The notes: generated by a model not told the origin, from the letters alone. DNA of 64,000 nt from Bacillus sp. SD075 (GCF_017355165.1 NZ_JADILK010000001.1:1-64000), one strand, 5' to 3'. Counted from the stretch's first letter, positions 35,931 to 47,115 are shown. A program made the numbers and translations.

Positions 35931-36935
35931 ATGAATAATATAACCATTTATGATGTGGCGCGTGAGGCGAATGTTTCCATGGCCACCGTTTCCCGCGTAG
36001 TTAACGGGAATCCGAATGTAAAGCCTGCAACAAGGAAGAAAGTTTCCGATGTGATTGAGAAGTTAGGGTACCGTCCCAATGCAGTGGCAAGGGGACTTGC
36101 TTCAAAGAAAACGACTACAGTCGGGGTCATCATCCCGGATATATCGAGCATCTTTTTTGCCGAATTGGCACGGGGCATAGAAGATATAGCCACCATGTAT
36201 AAATACAATATCATTTTAAGCAGTTCTGATGAGAATATAGATAAGGAATTCCATTTGTTGAATACGATGCTTGGAAAACAAGTGGATGGTATCGTATTCA
36301 TGGGCGGCAACATTTCTGATGAGCATGTCAAAGAGTTTAAGAATTCACCGGTTCCAATCGTTCTGGCTGGCTCGGTGGATGAAAGCGGACAAGTTCCATC
36401 GGTTAATATTGATTATGAGGCGGCGGCATTCGACGCTGTGACCTTCTTCGCTAAAAAAGGCCATAAGCATATCGCTTTTGTAAGCGGAAACCCTTCCGCG
36501 CTGATTAATGAAATGAAATTGGCTGGTTATAAACGAGGGTTGAAAGAAGCGGGGCTTTCATTTGATGAAAGTTATATCGTTGAAGGTGATTATACATATG
36601 ATTCAGGAATTGAGTCTTTTGAAAAGTACCTGGAAGCTGAAAACAGACCGACCGCATTTATCGCCGGTGCTGATGAAATGGCGCTTGGAATTGTCCATGC
36701 CGCACAGGACAAAGGGTATAATGTGCCGGAAGACTTTGAAGTGATCAGCTTCGATAACACGAGATTGACATTGATGGTGCGTCCTCAAATCACGACGATC
36801 GTTCAACCTTTATATGATATTGGTGCGGTTGCGATGAGGCTTCTTACAAAGTTGATGAATAAAGAACAAGTGGAAGAAGGTCTTGAAAAAGTGATCCTGC
36901 CACATCGGATTGAAAACCGACAATCAACGAAATAA
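35931..36935 (+). CDS. ccpA: Catabolite control protein A
   Basis: CcpA is the LacI-family master regulator of carbon catabolite repression; with HPr-Ser46-P it binds cre sites. The 334-residue protein shows the N-terminal helix-turn-helix ([20 protein letters not shown], residues about 4-24), the hinge helix [13 protein letters not shown], and a periplasmic-binding-protein-like core with [10 protein letters not shown] and [13 protein letters not shown] lies nine bases upstream. Its own target acsA lies 3 kb away with a cre in its coding start. It ends in a terminator. Confidence 0.97.
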   Translation: MNNITIYDVAREANVSMATVSRVVNGNPNVKPATRKKVSDVIEKLGYRPNAVARGLASKKTTTVGVIIPDISSIFFAELARGIEDIATMYKYNIILSSSDENIDKEFHLLNTMLGKQVDGIVFMGGNISDEHVKEFKNSPVPIVLAGSVDESGQVPSVNIDYEAAAFDAVTFFAKKGHKHIAFVSGNPSALINEMKLAGYKRGLKEAGLSFDESYIVEGDYTYDSGIESFEKYLEAENRPTAFIAGADEMALGIVHAAQDKGYNVPEDFEVISFDNTRLTLMVRPQITTIVQPLYDIGAVAMRLLTKLMNKEQVEEGLEKVILPHRIENRQSTK

Positions 36936-36943
36936 CTGGTTTC

Positions 36944-36971
36944 GAGAGTGTCCCGAGGACACTCTCTTTTT
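36944..36971 (+). terminator. Intrinsic terminator after ccpA
   Basis: GAGAGTGTCC pairs perfectly with GGACACTCTC, followed by T residues. Confidence 0.85.
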
Positions 36972-36994
36972 GTTTTTCAAATGTATTCCCGAAC

Positions 36995-37022
36995 AAAAAA
37001 GATCGTTTTTCAACGATCTTTT
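36995..37022. terminator. Bidirectional terminator, end of acuC
   Basis: AAAAGATCGTT pairs with AACGATCTTTT. On the minus strand it is followed by a T-run and ends the acuABC transcript. Confidence 0.8.
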
Positions 37023-37024
37023 GG

Positions 37025-38206
37025 TTAACTTTGTTCATTGCGTTTCGACGGCTGCCTGGAAGACCTGATGGGATAAAGGACCTTTTCAAGCGTCAGGGCA
37101 TTCTTCTCGGTAATTTCAGGCTTCCTCGGAATGGGTTCGTATATATCCTCCGTGTCATCCCATTCATTCGGTAGGGGAACAGGGGACTCAGGCTGCCAGC
37201 AATCGAGCCATTCCTTTGATAGGGGACCTGAAATATCATTATTCGTCATTTCAAGCCAGACGCTCGCCCAAGCCCTCGGGACAACGCGCCATATATCATA
37301 TCCGCCGCCGCCTACTGCAATCCACCTTCCTTCGCAATACATATGGGCCATTTCGTGGGCCAATTTTGGTATTTCCCTATAAATCTTCATGGTAGCAGAT
37401 AAGTGGGTGAGCGGATCGTAATAGTGGGAGTCGGCTCCGTTTTGCGTTAATAGGACATCCGGTTTGAAGAATTCAATGACCTCTTTAAAGGAAGCCCTAT
37501 AGCAATCGAGCCAGGATTCATCTTCAGTGAACGCATCGACCGGGATGTTGAATGAGTAGCCGTAGCCTTTTCCTTGGCCCCGCTCATTAATATTGCCTGT
37601 TCCGGGAAATAAGTAGCGCCCCGTTTCATGGATGGATAGGGTGCATACATCCGGGTCATCATAAAATGACCATTGGACTCCGTCACCATGATGTGCATCG
37701 GTGTCGACATACAAGACACGAGCCCCATATTTTTTTTGCAGGTATTTAATCGCGACTGAACTATCGTTGTAAATGCAAAAGCCCGAGGCTTTCCCACGGA
37801 AACCGTGATGCAGGCCACCGCCAAGATTAAGTGCGTGCAGGGACTGACCGGTCATGACGGCATCAACAGCCGTCAAGGTACCGCCTACAAGTAAGGCGCT
37901 TGCCTCGTGCATTTTGGGGAAGATGGGGGTATCTTCTGTTCCTAGCCCATAATTTACTGCCTTTTCAGGGGGGAGCTTTCCCTGACCTGCCAATCTGACA
38001 GCGTTTACATAATGGTGATCATGGATCAGTTCCAATTCTGCATCGGTAGCCATTCTGGGCTTGATAATTTGATCATCATTGATGGCATGGTGTTTTTTTA
38101 ATAGATCCAGCGTGAGTTTGAGCCGTTTTTGATTGAATGGATGCTCATCGTTGAATTTGTAGGTAAGGAGTTCATCCGAATAGACGAAAAGGGATGTATC
38201 ATTCAT
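37025..38206 (-). CDS. acuC: Deacetylase AcuC (class I HDAC family)
   Basis: The 393-residue zinc-dependent deacetylase has the HDAC motifs GGLHHGF, YNDSSVAIKYL, the metal-binding DTDAHHGDGVQ, and the C-terminal GGGGYD. It removes acetyl from AcsA, reversing AcuA, and so reactivates acetyl-CoA synthetase. Last gene of acuABC, it overlaps acuB by eight bases. The operon lies opposite acsA with a shared 325-base regulatory gap. Confidence 0.94.
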   Translation of the reverse strand: MNDTSLFVYSDELLTYKFNDEHPFNQKRLKLTLDLLKKHHAINDDQIIKPRMATDAELELIHDHHYVNAVRLAGQGKLPPEKAVNYGLGTEDTPIFPKMHEASALLVGGTLTAVDAVMTGQSLHALNLGGGLHHGFRGKASGFCIYNDSSVAIKYLQKKYGARVLYVDTDAHHGDGVQWSFYDDPDVCTLSIHETGRYLFPGTGNINERGQGKGYGYSFNIPVDAFTEDESWLDCYRASFKEVIEFFKPDVLLTQNGADSHYYDPLTHLSATMKIYREIPKLAHEMAHMYCEGRWIAVGGGGYDIWRVVPRAWASVWLEMTNNDISGPLSKEWLDCWQPESPVPLPNEWDDTEDIYEPIPRKPEITEKNALTLEKVLYPIRSSRQPSKRNEQS

Positions 38207-38849
38207 GTGAAATCCCCGGCAGAATAGGCCATAAAACGGTATAGCCTTCTTTCTTCAAATCCTCCACCACCATGAATGGATTCATCGTCTGTACACGAAT
38301 TACAAGAATTTTATAATCGGTTTCATTTTTTTCAGGATAAACAAGGGTGCTCAGGATATTCGTATTGCGTCTTTTGAAAATATGAGCAATATCATGAAGG
38401 GAACCGGCCTTATCCGGGATTCTGATTTCGATTTGGGAACCGGGCTGATTGACTCCAGTCAACTCAACGTATGAATGGAGTAAATCAGAACCGGTTATGA
38501 TGCCCACTAACTTCCTTCCCTTTACGATTGGAAGGCAGCTGATATTGTTATCACAAAACACAGCCCCGATTTCTTCCACGAAATCTAGCGGGTGCCCCGT
38601 GATTATTTCCGTTTTCATGATGCTTGATAGTGGTTTTTGTAAATCATTTTTGTATTCTTCGGTACGGAATATAGAAGGGGCAGCATCCCGAATATCGCGG
38701 TCGCTGACTAATCCCACAAGTTGAAAGCTATCATCGACAATGGGTATATGGCGAATTCGTTTCTCCTTGATGATCAAGACAGCGCTATGGATTGTATCCG
38801 TTGGAGTGAGGGTGATAATATCCTCATTCATTATTGTTTCAACAATCAT
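38199..38849 (-). CDS. acuB: AcuB, two CBS domains plus ACT domain
   Basis: A 216-residue regulator-like protein. Residues about 3-60 and 75-130 form a CBS pair that usually binds adenine nucleotides (DTIHSAVLIIKEKRIRHIP and GAVFCDNNISCLPIVKG), and about 140-210 form an ACT domain (IEIRIPDKAGSLHDIAHIF). It is needed for normal acetoin/acetate use in B. subtilis, but its molecular task is not settled; nucleotide sensing is inference. AGGAGG precedes the ATG. It overlaps acuC and follows acuA after 26 bases. Confidence 0.92.
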   Translation of the reverse strand: MIVETIMNEDIITLTPTDTIHSAVLIIKEKRIRHIPIVDDSFQLVGLVSDRDIRDAAPSIFRTEEYKNDLQKPLSSIMKTEIITGHPLDFVEEIGAVFCDNNISCLPIVKGRKLVGIITGSDLLHSYVELTGVNQPGSQIEIRIPDKAGSLHDIAHIFKRRNTNILSTLVYPEKNETDYKILVIRVQTMNPFMVVEDLKKEGYTVLWPILPGISHE

Positions 38850-38875
38850 TTTCCTTCCTCCTCTTACTCGCCTCT

Positions 38876-39508
38876 TTAATACATAAACCGATTCATAAAA
38901 CGCAATTGGTCGAACTTCTGGATGGATTCAGGCGGAACTCTTTTGCCAATGCGGGCCATCAGGCAGTTGGCCGGGTGGGAACTGATTTCAGGATCATCTG
39001 TTGCGAAGTAGACCAGGCCGCCCGCGCTCATCATTTTTTCCATGACCTTGCGATAGTCCCAAATATTCAGCCCTGTCCCTTTCAAATCCCAATGCCAATA
39101 GTATTCAGTGGTGATGATGATGAAGTCTTCAACCGAATCGTCTTCCATGGAAAGGCGGATTAGGTTTTTCCCGACGGAGGCACCCCGGTATTTAGGGATG
39201 ACCTCGATTGCACCAAGCTCAATCAGGTCCTCCATCTCGATTTCCGACCACCGCTCCAAGGGATCGGGATATAAGTAAGTTACATAACCCACGATTGTTT
39301 CATTTTCACGGGCGATAAAGATCCTGCCCTCAGGTAAGTCTGCAATCTCTATTAACGCTTTATGCTGCAAAGCAGGCGGGCGAAAGGCGACCAAGCCTTC
39401 GTGAAACTCATAAGCGGACATTTTTTCGCCGCTTAACGGCCCCTCGATGATGAGCGTTCCGCTTAATGTTTGCAGTTCCTTAGTATAAAAGGTCTTATTA
39501 TATTCCAT
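38876..39508 (-). CDS. acuA: Protein acetyltransferase AcuA
   Basis: A GNAT-family acetyltransferase of 210 residues, with the acetyl-CoA motif visible as IPKYRGASVGKNLIRLS. AcuA acetylates a lysine of AcsA (Lys549 in B. subtilis, the same number here) and shuts it down. It begins the acuABC operon. GGGTGG stands six or so bases before the ATG at 39508. A TATAAT on the minus strand (39589-39584) is a good -10, putting the transcription start near 39577. Confidence 0.94.
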   Translation of the reverse strand: MEYNKTFYTKELQTLSGTLIIEGPLSGEKMSAYEFHEGLVAFRPPALQHKALIEIADLPEGRIFIARENETIVGYVTYLYPDPLERWSEIEMEDLIELGAIEVIPKYRGASVGKNLIRLSMEDDSVEDFIIITTEYYWHWDLKGTGLNIWDYRKVMEKMMSAGGLVYFATDDPEISSHPANCLMARIGKRVPPESIQKFDQLRFMNRFMY

Positions 39509-39566
39509 TCTTTCACCACCCTTGTAATATAGTAATCTTACACTCTCTCATGTCTAGGTTGACCGA

Positions 39567-39580
39567 ATGGAAAGCTTACA
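39567..39580 (-). promoter_or_regulatory. Imperfect cre-like site near the acuA start of transcription
   Basis: TGTAAGCTTTCCA read on the minus strand resembles a cre (TGWAANCGNTNWCA) with one base of the centre missing. It covers the predicted acuA transcription start just after the TATAAT at 39589-39584. The missing CG centre makes it weak evidence. Confidence 0.3.
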
Positions 39581-39768
39581 TAAATTATACTTGAAAACAA
39601 GGGGCATAATTCAGAAAGTTCACGACATATTTGAATCTTTTGTTACAGTGCTTTTTCTTTTTCGGCCAACAATATGGATTCAAATGGACGGTATAACAAT
39701 ATACTAGGAATTTTCAAAATTCGGCAAACTGGATTTCCCCTAATATGAAGCGTTAAATATTTTAAAAA

Positions 39769-39797
39769 TTGAGATAATTCAACTTTTGTACTATAAT
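39769..39797 (+). promoter_or_regulatory. Sigma-A promoter of acsA
   Basis: TTGAGA (39769-39774), 17-base spacer, TATAAT (39792-39797). Transcription should begin near 39804, 30 bases before the ATG. Confidence 0.8.
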
Positions 39798-39833
39798 GTA
39801 AATATAGAGCCGAATGAAGGGGGAGTTTGTCGT

Positions 39834-41552
39834 ATGAATGTGAAAGCGTTACCAGTGGTGGAAGGTAATTTTAATTTAAAGAATTATGATGAAAAATACA
39901 AGAAGTTTGACTGGTCTGAGACGGAAAAGGAATTCACCTGGTCTGAAACCGGTAAAGTGAATCTCGCGTATGAAGCCATTGACCGCCATGTCGAAACATA
40001 CAAGAAGAATAAAGTAGCCCTTTATTACAAAGACGAAAAAAGAAATGAAAAGTATACATTCAAGGAAATGAAAGATTATACGAACCAAGCGGCCAATGTG
40101 TTCAAGAACATTGCCAATGTTGAAAAAGGGGATCGCGTTTTCATCTTCATGCCTCGCTCCCCGGAGCTTTATTTTGCATTGTTGGGCGCGGTTAAAACGG
40201 GAGCGGTCGTAGGGCCGTTGTTCGAAGCCTTCATGGAAGGCGCCATAAGGGATCGTCTTGAAGATAGTGAGGCAAGTGTGATTGTGACGACACCTGAACT
40301 TTTGCCGCGCGTCCCAGTGGATGAATTACCCCACTTAAAGCATATATTCTTGGTGGGGGAAAACATAAAAGAAGAAGGAAAGTACCATCACTTCAATAAA
40401 AAGTTAAAAGAAGCAGACAAAAAATTCGAAATTGAATGGGTGGATCGGAATGACGGTCTGATTCTTCACTATACCTCCGGTTCCACAGGCAAACCAAAAG
40501 GAGTGCTTCATGTTCATAACGCGATGATCCAGCATTATCAAACGGCAAGATGGGTCCTGGATTTGAAGGATGAGGACGTGTATTGGTGCACAGCGGACCC
40601 TGGATGGGTGACAGGGACGTCATATGGGATCTTTGGACCTTGGCTGACAGGGACCTCGAATGTCATTGTAGGAGGGCGATTCAAGCCTGAATCCTGGTAT
40701 AAGACCTTGGAGGATTTTGGTGTCACGGTATGGTATAGTGCCCCGACTGCCTTCAGGATGCTGATGGGTGCAGGTGATGAAATCGTTAAGCGGTTCGATT
40801 TGAGTTCTCTCCGCCATATTTTAAGTGTCGGTGAACCGTTGAACCCGGAAGTGGTGCGTTGGGGAATGAAGGTATTCAATCACCGGATCCATGATACATG
40901 GTGGATGACGGAGACCGGGGCCCAGGTCATCTGTAATTATCCTTGCCTGGAAATCAAACCGGGTTCGATGGGTAAACCGATTCCTGGTGTGAAAGCGGCA
41001 ATAGTAGATGATCAAGGCAAGGAGCTTCCGCCGCATAGAATGGGGAACCTTGCCATCAAGAGAGGGTGGCCTTCGATGATGAAGACCGTCTGGAAGAATG
41101 AAGCGAAATATGAATCTTACTTTATGCCGGGTGATTGGTATGTTTCCGGAGATTCCGCATATATGGATGAGGATGGTTATTTCTGGTTCCAAGGCCGGGT
41201 TGATGATGTCATCATGACGGCAGGGGAGAGAGTCGGACCATTCGAAGTGGAAAGCAAGTTGGTCGAGCATCCAGCCGTAGCTGAAGCGGGGGTCATCGGT
41301 AAGCCAGATCCAGTACGGGGGGAAATTATCAAAGCATTTATCGCCCTTCGTGACGGATATGATGCAAACGATGAGCTGATTGAGGAAATTCGTACATTTG
41401 TAAAGCATGGTCTAGCAGCGCATGCGGCACCTCGTGAAATTGAATTCAGGGATAAACTTCCTAAAACAAGAAGCGGTAAAATAATGCGCCGTGTCTTGAA
41501 AGCTTGGGAACTGGATCTGCCAACTGGTGATTTATCATCAATGGAGGATTAA
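39834..41552 (+). CDS. acsA: Acetyl-coenzyme A synthetase
   Basis: AcsA makes acetyl-CoA from acetate, ATP and CoA via acetyl-AMP. The 572-residue ANL-family enzyme has the ATP motif YTSGSTGKPKG, the DTWWMTETG motif, and the C-terminal PKTRSGKIMRR whose Lys is K549, the conserved acetylation site. The ATG at 39834 follows GAAGGGGGAG at about eight bases; the frame remains open further upstream, but no start there has a comparable site. The sequence of codons 2-7 includes a cre site. It is divergent from acuABC. Confidence 0.97.
   Translation: MNVKALPVVEGNFNLKNYDEKYKKFDWSETEKEFTWSETGKVNLAYEAIDRHVETYKKNKVALYYKDEKRNEKYTFKEMKDYTNQAANVFKNIANVEKGDRVFIFMPRSPELYFALLGAVKTGAVVGPLFEAFMEGAIRDRLEDSEASVIVTTPELLPRVPVDELPHLKHIFLVGENIKEEGKYHHFNKKLKEADKKFEIEWVDRNDGLILHYTSGSTGKPKGVLHVHNAMIQHYQTARWVLDLKDEDVYWCTADPGWVTGTSYGIFGPWLTGTSNVIVGGRFKPESWYKTLEDFGVTVWYSAPTAFRMLMGAGDEIVKRFDLSSLRHILSVGEPLNPEVVRWGMKVFNHRIHDTWWMTETGAQVICNYPCLEIKPGSMGKPIPGVKAAIVDDQGKELPPHRMGNLAIKRGWPSMMKTVWKNEAKYESYFMPGDWYVSGDSAYMDEDGYFWFQGRVDDVIMTAGERVGPFEVESKLVEHPAVAEAGVIGKPDPVRGEIIKAFIALRDGYDANDELIEEIRTFVKHGLAAHAAPREIEFRDKLPKTRSGKIMRRVLKAWELDLPTGDLSSMED
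39841..39854 (+). promoter_or_regulatory. cre site for CcpA within acsA codons 3-7
   Basis: TGAAAGCGTTACCA matches the cre consensus TGWAANCGNTNWCA at all positions except one (C for W). It lies about 38-51 bases after the predicted transcription start, a roadblock position. In B. subtilis acsA is also subject to CcpA control, from memory with a cre at a similar place. Confidence 0.85.
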
Positions 41553-41581
41553 AAACTGGGCTCATGCTGCATTTGAAAAGG

Positions 41582-41618
41582 AAAAGGCATCCATGTTCAC
41601 TTGCATGGATGCCTTTTT
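41582..41618 (+). terminator. Intrinsic terminator after acsA
   Basis: AAAAGGCATCCATG pairs with CATGGATGCCTTTTT around an eight-base loop. Confidence 0.9.
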
Positions 41619-41630
41619 GGGAGATTATAA

Positions 41631-41667
41631 GAAAACAGGCTGCCGGGTAACCCGGCAGCCTGTTTTC
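41631..41667. terminator. Perfect palindrome, likely PBP terminator
   Basis: GAAAACAGGCTGCCGGG (41631-41647) and its exact complement (41651-41667) around TAA. A-runs and T-runs at the ends allow termination in either direction; it probably ends the minus-strand PBP gene. Confidence 0.85.
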
Positions 41668-41682
41668 GTTCAAAAAAGAGTG

Positions 41683-44600
41683 TCATTCTTCCTCTTCTTC
41701 AGCTTTATCCGTGTCTTGCTCTTTATCATTGACTGTGTCTTGATCTTTGTCGGTCTCTGGATTTTCTTTATCCGTATTCCCTTTGTTCTGATCTTTTTCT
41801 TGAACTTGCTCTTTATTTTTATCTATATCCGTTTCTTTATCTGATTCTTTATCTGTTTTTTTGTCTGCTTCTTTTTTTGAACCGTTCTCTTCTTTTGAGT
41901 CTGTTTTTTTATTTTCGTTAGCTATTTTATCTTTTTCACGATCATCTTTATTTTTTGTGGAATCTTCTTTTGAATCAGTCTTTTTAGCGCCGCTTTCAAC
42001 ATGCTGAGAAGGGGATGATTCTTTACCGACTATATCTACGGCTGTTACATAAAAGGAACCGCCTGAGCCGACTTTGTAAACAAGGCTCTCCCCGGCATTG
42101 ATGCTCGCCACTTTTTTGCCGTCTTTATAGACACGGTAACCGACGACATCTCCTTCATGATGCAAGCCCCATGTAATCTTATCCTTACTGATCGTTATGG
42201 ATAGGGGATCGGGTGCTTTGCCGTTATCATTCAATTTCGCTTTCGCCCCAACGACATTCCCTGATTTTTCGCCTCCAGGGATCACGGATCCTGGGTCATC
42301 GACATATTTCAATCCGATATCTGCAAAAGAATCGGGATTCAACATGAACCCGCCGCTTGTGAATTCGCCCGGCGTTTGGGGTAGGGCTGCGTAGCGTTTG
42401 CTGCCGACTGATACATATCGGCCATCTATGAAACTATCATCCGCCTTAGATGGAGCATATTTGGCGATGAATAAATCCGATTTGACAAGCCCGGCCTTTT
42501 GGCATGAACTTGAAGGCAGCAGTCCTGAAACACCGCAGAAGGAACGGCTTACTATTCCGCCCGGCATTTCAAATCGCTTATCGGGGTCGATGAGTTTAGG
42601 GTCGACTTTATATGCTGCATTGATCAGATCTGCCCAATAATACATATTACGTTTATTATATTCAAGACCATTATAGGTCCCTTGCAAGGATTTCGGTGTG
42701 TCATATCCCAGCCATGTACCGAATGATACATTAGGATTGGTAGCGACGAACCAAGCGTCCCAATAGTTTTGTGAAGTTCCGGTCTTACCTGCCCAATCAC
42801 TCGAGAAAGCAAGTCGATTTCTGACCGAAGCGGCCGTCCCGCTGTTTACGACATCACGCATCATATCAAGCGTCAGGTAAGCGGCTTGCGGAGAAAATAC
42901 TTCCACTGGTTTCACTTTATGTTCATAGATGACTTTGCCATCTTTCGATACGATTTTATCGATCATATAGGCATCGATGAATTCCCCTGAATTAGCAAAT
43001 GTGCCAAATGCATTGACGTTCTCTTCAACGGTCACACCTTTTGACATAGCTCCCAATGACATGGCGGGATAGGAGTAATCCTCTTTCGTCACTGTTGTGA
43101 AGCCCATTTTTTCCAAATAGGAAGCTGGACCTTGGTTGATTATTTTCATGTAAAAGATCGCTGCAGGGATATTATAGGAATTCTTCAGTGCCTCACGCGC
43201 TGTCGTTACTCCCGTATAGCTTCCGCCCCCATAGTTCCCTGGACGCCACATTGATCCTGCTGGAATGGAAATGGGTACGTTGGCCGATACGCTTCCAGGT
43301 GAGATCTTTCCTAATTCGATTCCTGGGCCATATACGAGCAGCGGCTTCATCGTTGATCCATTCGATCGCAGTGATGCGGTTGCGTGATTCGTCTGCTCCC
43401 GCTTGAAATCACGGCCCCCTACGAAACTGATGATTTTTCCTGTTTTATTTTCGATTAGAATAGCCCCGGCTTCAACGGGCTCACTCACCGTTTTCATTTC
43501 TTTCGTATCAGGATCGATGACTTGTGCTGTTTTATCGTATCCATAATTCGGATAGTTTTTCGTTACTTCCTGCATCTTGTCATAAATCTTTTTATTGATT
43601 GTCGTATAAATCTGATAGCCGTTTTGACGCAGCTTACGGTCGGCAAGTGCTAGATATTGATCTTTTAAATCATCATTCTTTAAATCTTTCTCTTCATATC
43701 CATCTTCCTTTGCGAGATTGACAGATAGGATTTCGATGGAGCGTTTTTCGATTTCATAGGTGAGCCATGGATATTTCTCGGATGGCATCTCCGTTTTACC
43801 GATAAAGTCTTTTGTGATGTCGTATGCGTTTGCTTTATCATATTCTTCTTTGGTTATGTATCCGTTACTATACATCCGCTTTAAAACGGTTTTCATCCGG
43901 TTGATGCCGGGCTCTTGATTTTCTTTCAGTTTTCCTTTCTGGGTATATGGTGTATATCCGAAAGGGCTTTGCGGCAATCCAGCGATAAAGGCTGATTGGG
44001 GCAGAGTCAGATCTTTGGCCTCTACGCCAAAAATACCTTCAGCGGCGGACTCGACACCAGCGATGTTACGGCCTGAAGAGTTTCGTCCCAAAGTGGAGAC
44101 GTTTAGGTAGGTTTCCAAAATCTCTTCTTTTTCAAAGAACTTTTCGACCCGGAGCGCCAGAAGGATTTCTTTTGCTTTCCGTTCAAATGATACTTCGTTG
44201 GTCAGGACCTGGTTTTTAATGAGCTGCTGTGTTAATGTACTTCCTCCAGATTGGACGGCTGCATTCGAAAATTCCTGGTAAACGGCACGCAGGATGGCTT
44301 TCGGGACAACCCCGTCATGCTCATAAAAATATTCATCCTCTGTAGCGATGACTGCATTTTTTAAATGCTCGGAAACTTTATCGATGGACACTTCTTCACG
44401 CTCAAGGTCACTCTTAAGCTTGCCCAAGTATACGTTATCGGCAAAGTATACTTCAGAGGTCTCTTCATAATTGTAGATGTCTTTTTTCAAATCTTCTTTT
44501 GAGCGTACCGGCTCATCATTGACGAGGGCAGCGAAATAGCCGGCCCCGACGCCGCCAGCGAATGAGAATCCTAGAATCCCGACAATAATGAGGATCAGCG

Positions 44601-44718
44601 TTAAATTCCAAATGACTTGGTATGTAACCCGCGCGTTCTTTTGTGTTTTTTTATTTTGAAAAAAACGGGTCAGCTGCTTCCAGACTGTTAGAAATCTATC
44701 TTTTTGATTATTATTCAT
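41683..44718 (-). CDS. Class A penicillin-binding protein (transglycosylase/transpeptidase)
   Basis: The 1011-residue bifunctional PBP has a cytoplasmic N-terminus, one transmembrane helix (about 30-55), a GT51 glycosyltransferase domain (EDEYFYEHDGV, then GGSTLTQQLIKN) and a transpeptidase domain whose SxxK is NGSTMKP (Ser455), with SYN in NSYNIPA and KTGTS. It polymerises and cross-links peptidoglycan outside the membrane. A region of about 90 residues near 815-905 resembles a fibronectin type III fold, followed by about 100 residues rich in Lys, Asp, Glu and Asn. ATG at 44718 follows AGGGGG at nine bases; upstream starts lack a site. Confidence 0.92.
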   Translation of the reverse strand: MNNNQKDRFLTVWKQLTRFFQNKKTQKNARVTYQVIWNLTLILIIVGILGFSFAGGVGAGYFAALVNDEPVRSKEDLKKDIYNYEETSEVYFADNVYLGKLKSDLEREEVSIDKVSEHLKNAVIATEDEYFYEHDGVVPKAILRAVYQEFSNAAVQSGGSTLTQQLIKNQVLTNEVSFERKAKEILLALRVEKFFEKEEILETYLNVSTLGRNSSGRNIAGVESAAEGIFGVEAKDLTLPQSAFIAGLPQSPFGYTPYTQKGKLKENQEPGINRMKTVLKRMYSNGYITKEEYDKANAYDITKDFIGKTEMPSEKYPWLTYEIEKRSIEILSVNLAKEDGYEEKDLKNDDLKDQYLALADRKLRQNGYQIYTTINKKIYDKMQEVTKNYPNYGYDKTAQVIDPDTKEMKTVSEPVEAGAILIENKTGKIISFVGGRDFKREQTNHATASLRSNGSTMKPLLVYGPGIELGKISPGSVSANVPISIPAGSMWRPGNYGGGSYTGVTTAREALKNSYNIPAAIFYMKIINQGPASYLEKMGFTTVTKEDYSYPAMSLGAMSKGVTVEENVNAFGTFANSGEFIDAYMIDKIVSKDGKVIYEHKVKPVEVFSPQAAYLTLDMMRDVVNSGTAASVRNRLAFSSDWAGKTGTSQNYWDAWFVATNPNVSFGTWLGYDTPKSLQGTYNGLEYNKRNMYYWADLINAAYKVDPKLIDPDKRFEMPGGIVSRSFCGVSGLLPSSSCQKAGLVKSDLFIAKYAPSKADDSFIDGRYVSVGSKRYAALPQTPGEFTSGGFMLNPDSFADIGLKYVDDPGSVIPGGEKSGNVVGAKAKLNDNGKAPDPLSITISKDKITWGLHHEGDVVGYRVYKDGKKVASINAGESLVYKVGSGGSFYVTAVDIVGKESSPSQHVESGAKKTDSKEDSTKNKDDREKDKIANENKKTDSKEENGSKKEADKKTDKESDKETDIDKNKEQVQEKDQNKGNTDKENPETDKDQDTVNDKEQDTDKAEEEEE

Positions 44719-44812
44719 CGTATCATACCCCCTGAAATCACATATATTATAGCATATAACAGGTAGGGGAAAGGGCATCTTTCTTATTTTTCTAGAATCT
44801 GTAAGGGTGATG

Positions 44813-44841
44813 TTGACAATGATTCTTATGTATGATAAAAG
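44813..44841 (+). promoter_or_regulatory. Sigma-A promoter of the tyrS T-box transcript
   Basis: TTGACA (44813-44818), 17-base spacer, TAAAAG (44836-44841). It lies just before the T-box leader. Confidence 0.7.
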
Positions 44842-44880
44842 TTTATTAACAATAATAAAATGATTAAATGATTAAATGAT

Positions 44881-46416
<1,536 letters not shown>

Positions 46417-46421
46417 TTGTT

Positions 46422-46455
46422 CAAGGCCCGGCTGAATCCCAACCGGGCCTTGTCA
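46422..46455 (+). terminator. Hairpin at the end of tyrS
   Basis: CAAGGCCCGG pairs with CCGGGCCTTG. The T-run after it is poor, so it may work with the next stem or need a factor. Confidence 0.55.
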
Positions 46456-46475
46456 TGCAAGGGTGTTTAGGTGCA

Positions 46476-46505
46476 AAAAAAAACCCATCCTTGGATGGGG
46501 TTTTT
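46476..46505 (-). terminator. Intrinsic terminator of rpsD
   Basis: AAAACCCATCC pairs with GGATGGGGTTTTT; on the minus strand it ends rpsD with a long T-run. Confidence 0.85.
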
Positions 46506-46512
46506 GAAGTTA

Positions 46513-47115
46513 TTAACGAGAGTAGAACTCAACGATAAGAGCTTCGTTAATTTCAGCAGGCAATTCAGAACGTTCTGGTAAACGAGTGAAAGTACCTTCT
46601 AATTTTTCAGCATCGAAAGTAAGGAAATCAGGAACGAAGTTAGTTGCTTCAACTGATTCTTTGATGATTGAGAAGTTGCGTGATTTTTCACGAACTGCGA
46701 TTGTTTGTCCAAGAGACACTTTGTAAGATGGAATGTCTACGCGGCTTCCGTCTACAGTGATGTGACCGTGGTTAACAAGTTGACGTGCTTGACGACGTGT
46801 ACGAGCTAAACCAAGACGGTAAACTAGGTTGTCAAGACGTGATTCAAGAAGAATCATGAAGTTTTCACCATGAACACCTTTAAGTTTGCCAGCGCGGTCG
46901 AACATTGAACGGAATTGACGTTCAGTGATTCCGTACATGTGACGAAGTTTTTGTTTCTCTTGTAGTTGCATTCCGTATTCAGAAATTTTTCTACGTTGGT
47001 TAGGACCATGTTGTCCTGGAGCATAAGGGCGTTTTTCTAATTCTTTACCAGTACCTGTTAGGGAAATTCCTAAACGACGGGATAGTTTCCAGCTTGGGCC
47101 AGTATAACGAGCCAT
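46513..47115 (-). CDS. rpsD: 30S ribosomal protein S4
   Basis: S4 is a primary 16S rRNA-binding protein. The 200-residue sequence starts [19 protein letters not shown] and has the S4 RNA-binding domain around [30 protein letters not shown] precedes the ATG by nine bases. In Bacillus rpsD lies alone and is autoregulated; here it lies far from the main ribosomal clusters, next to tyrS on the opposite strand. It has its own promoter and a 180-base leader. Confidence 0.98.
   Translation of the reverse strand: MARYTGPSWKLSRRLGISLTGTGKELEKRPYAPGQHGPNQRRKISEYGMQLQEKQKLRHMYGITERQFRSMFDRAGKLKGVHGENFMILLESRLDNLVYRLGLARTRRQARQLVNHGHITVDGSRVDIPSYKVSLGQTIAVREKSRNFSIIKESVEATNFVPDFLTFDAEKLEGTFTRLPERSELPAEINEALIVEFYSR

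Noticed and set aside
41527..41844. Hydrophobic plus-strand frame opposite the PBP C-terminus
   Set aside because: It is the complement of the Lys/Asp/Glu-rich tail, which yields Phe and Ile codons. No ribosome site and it spans two terminators.
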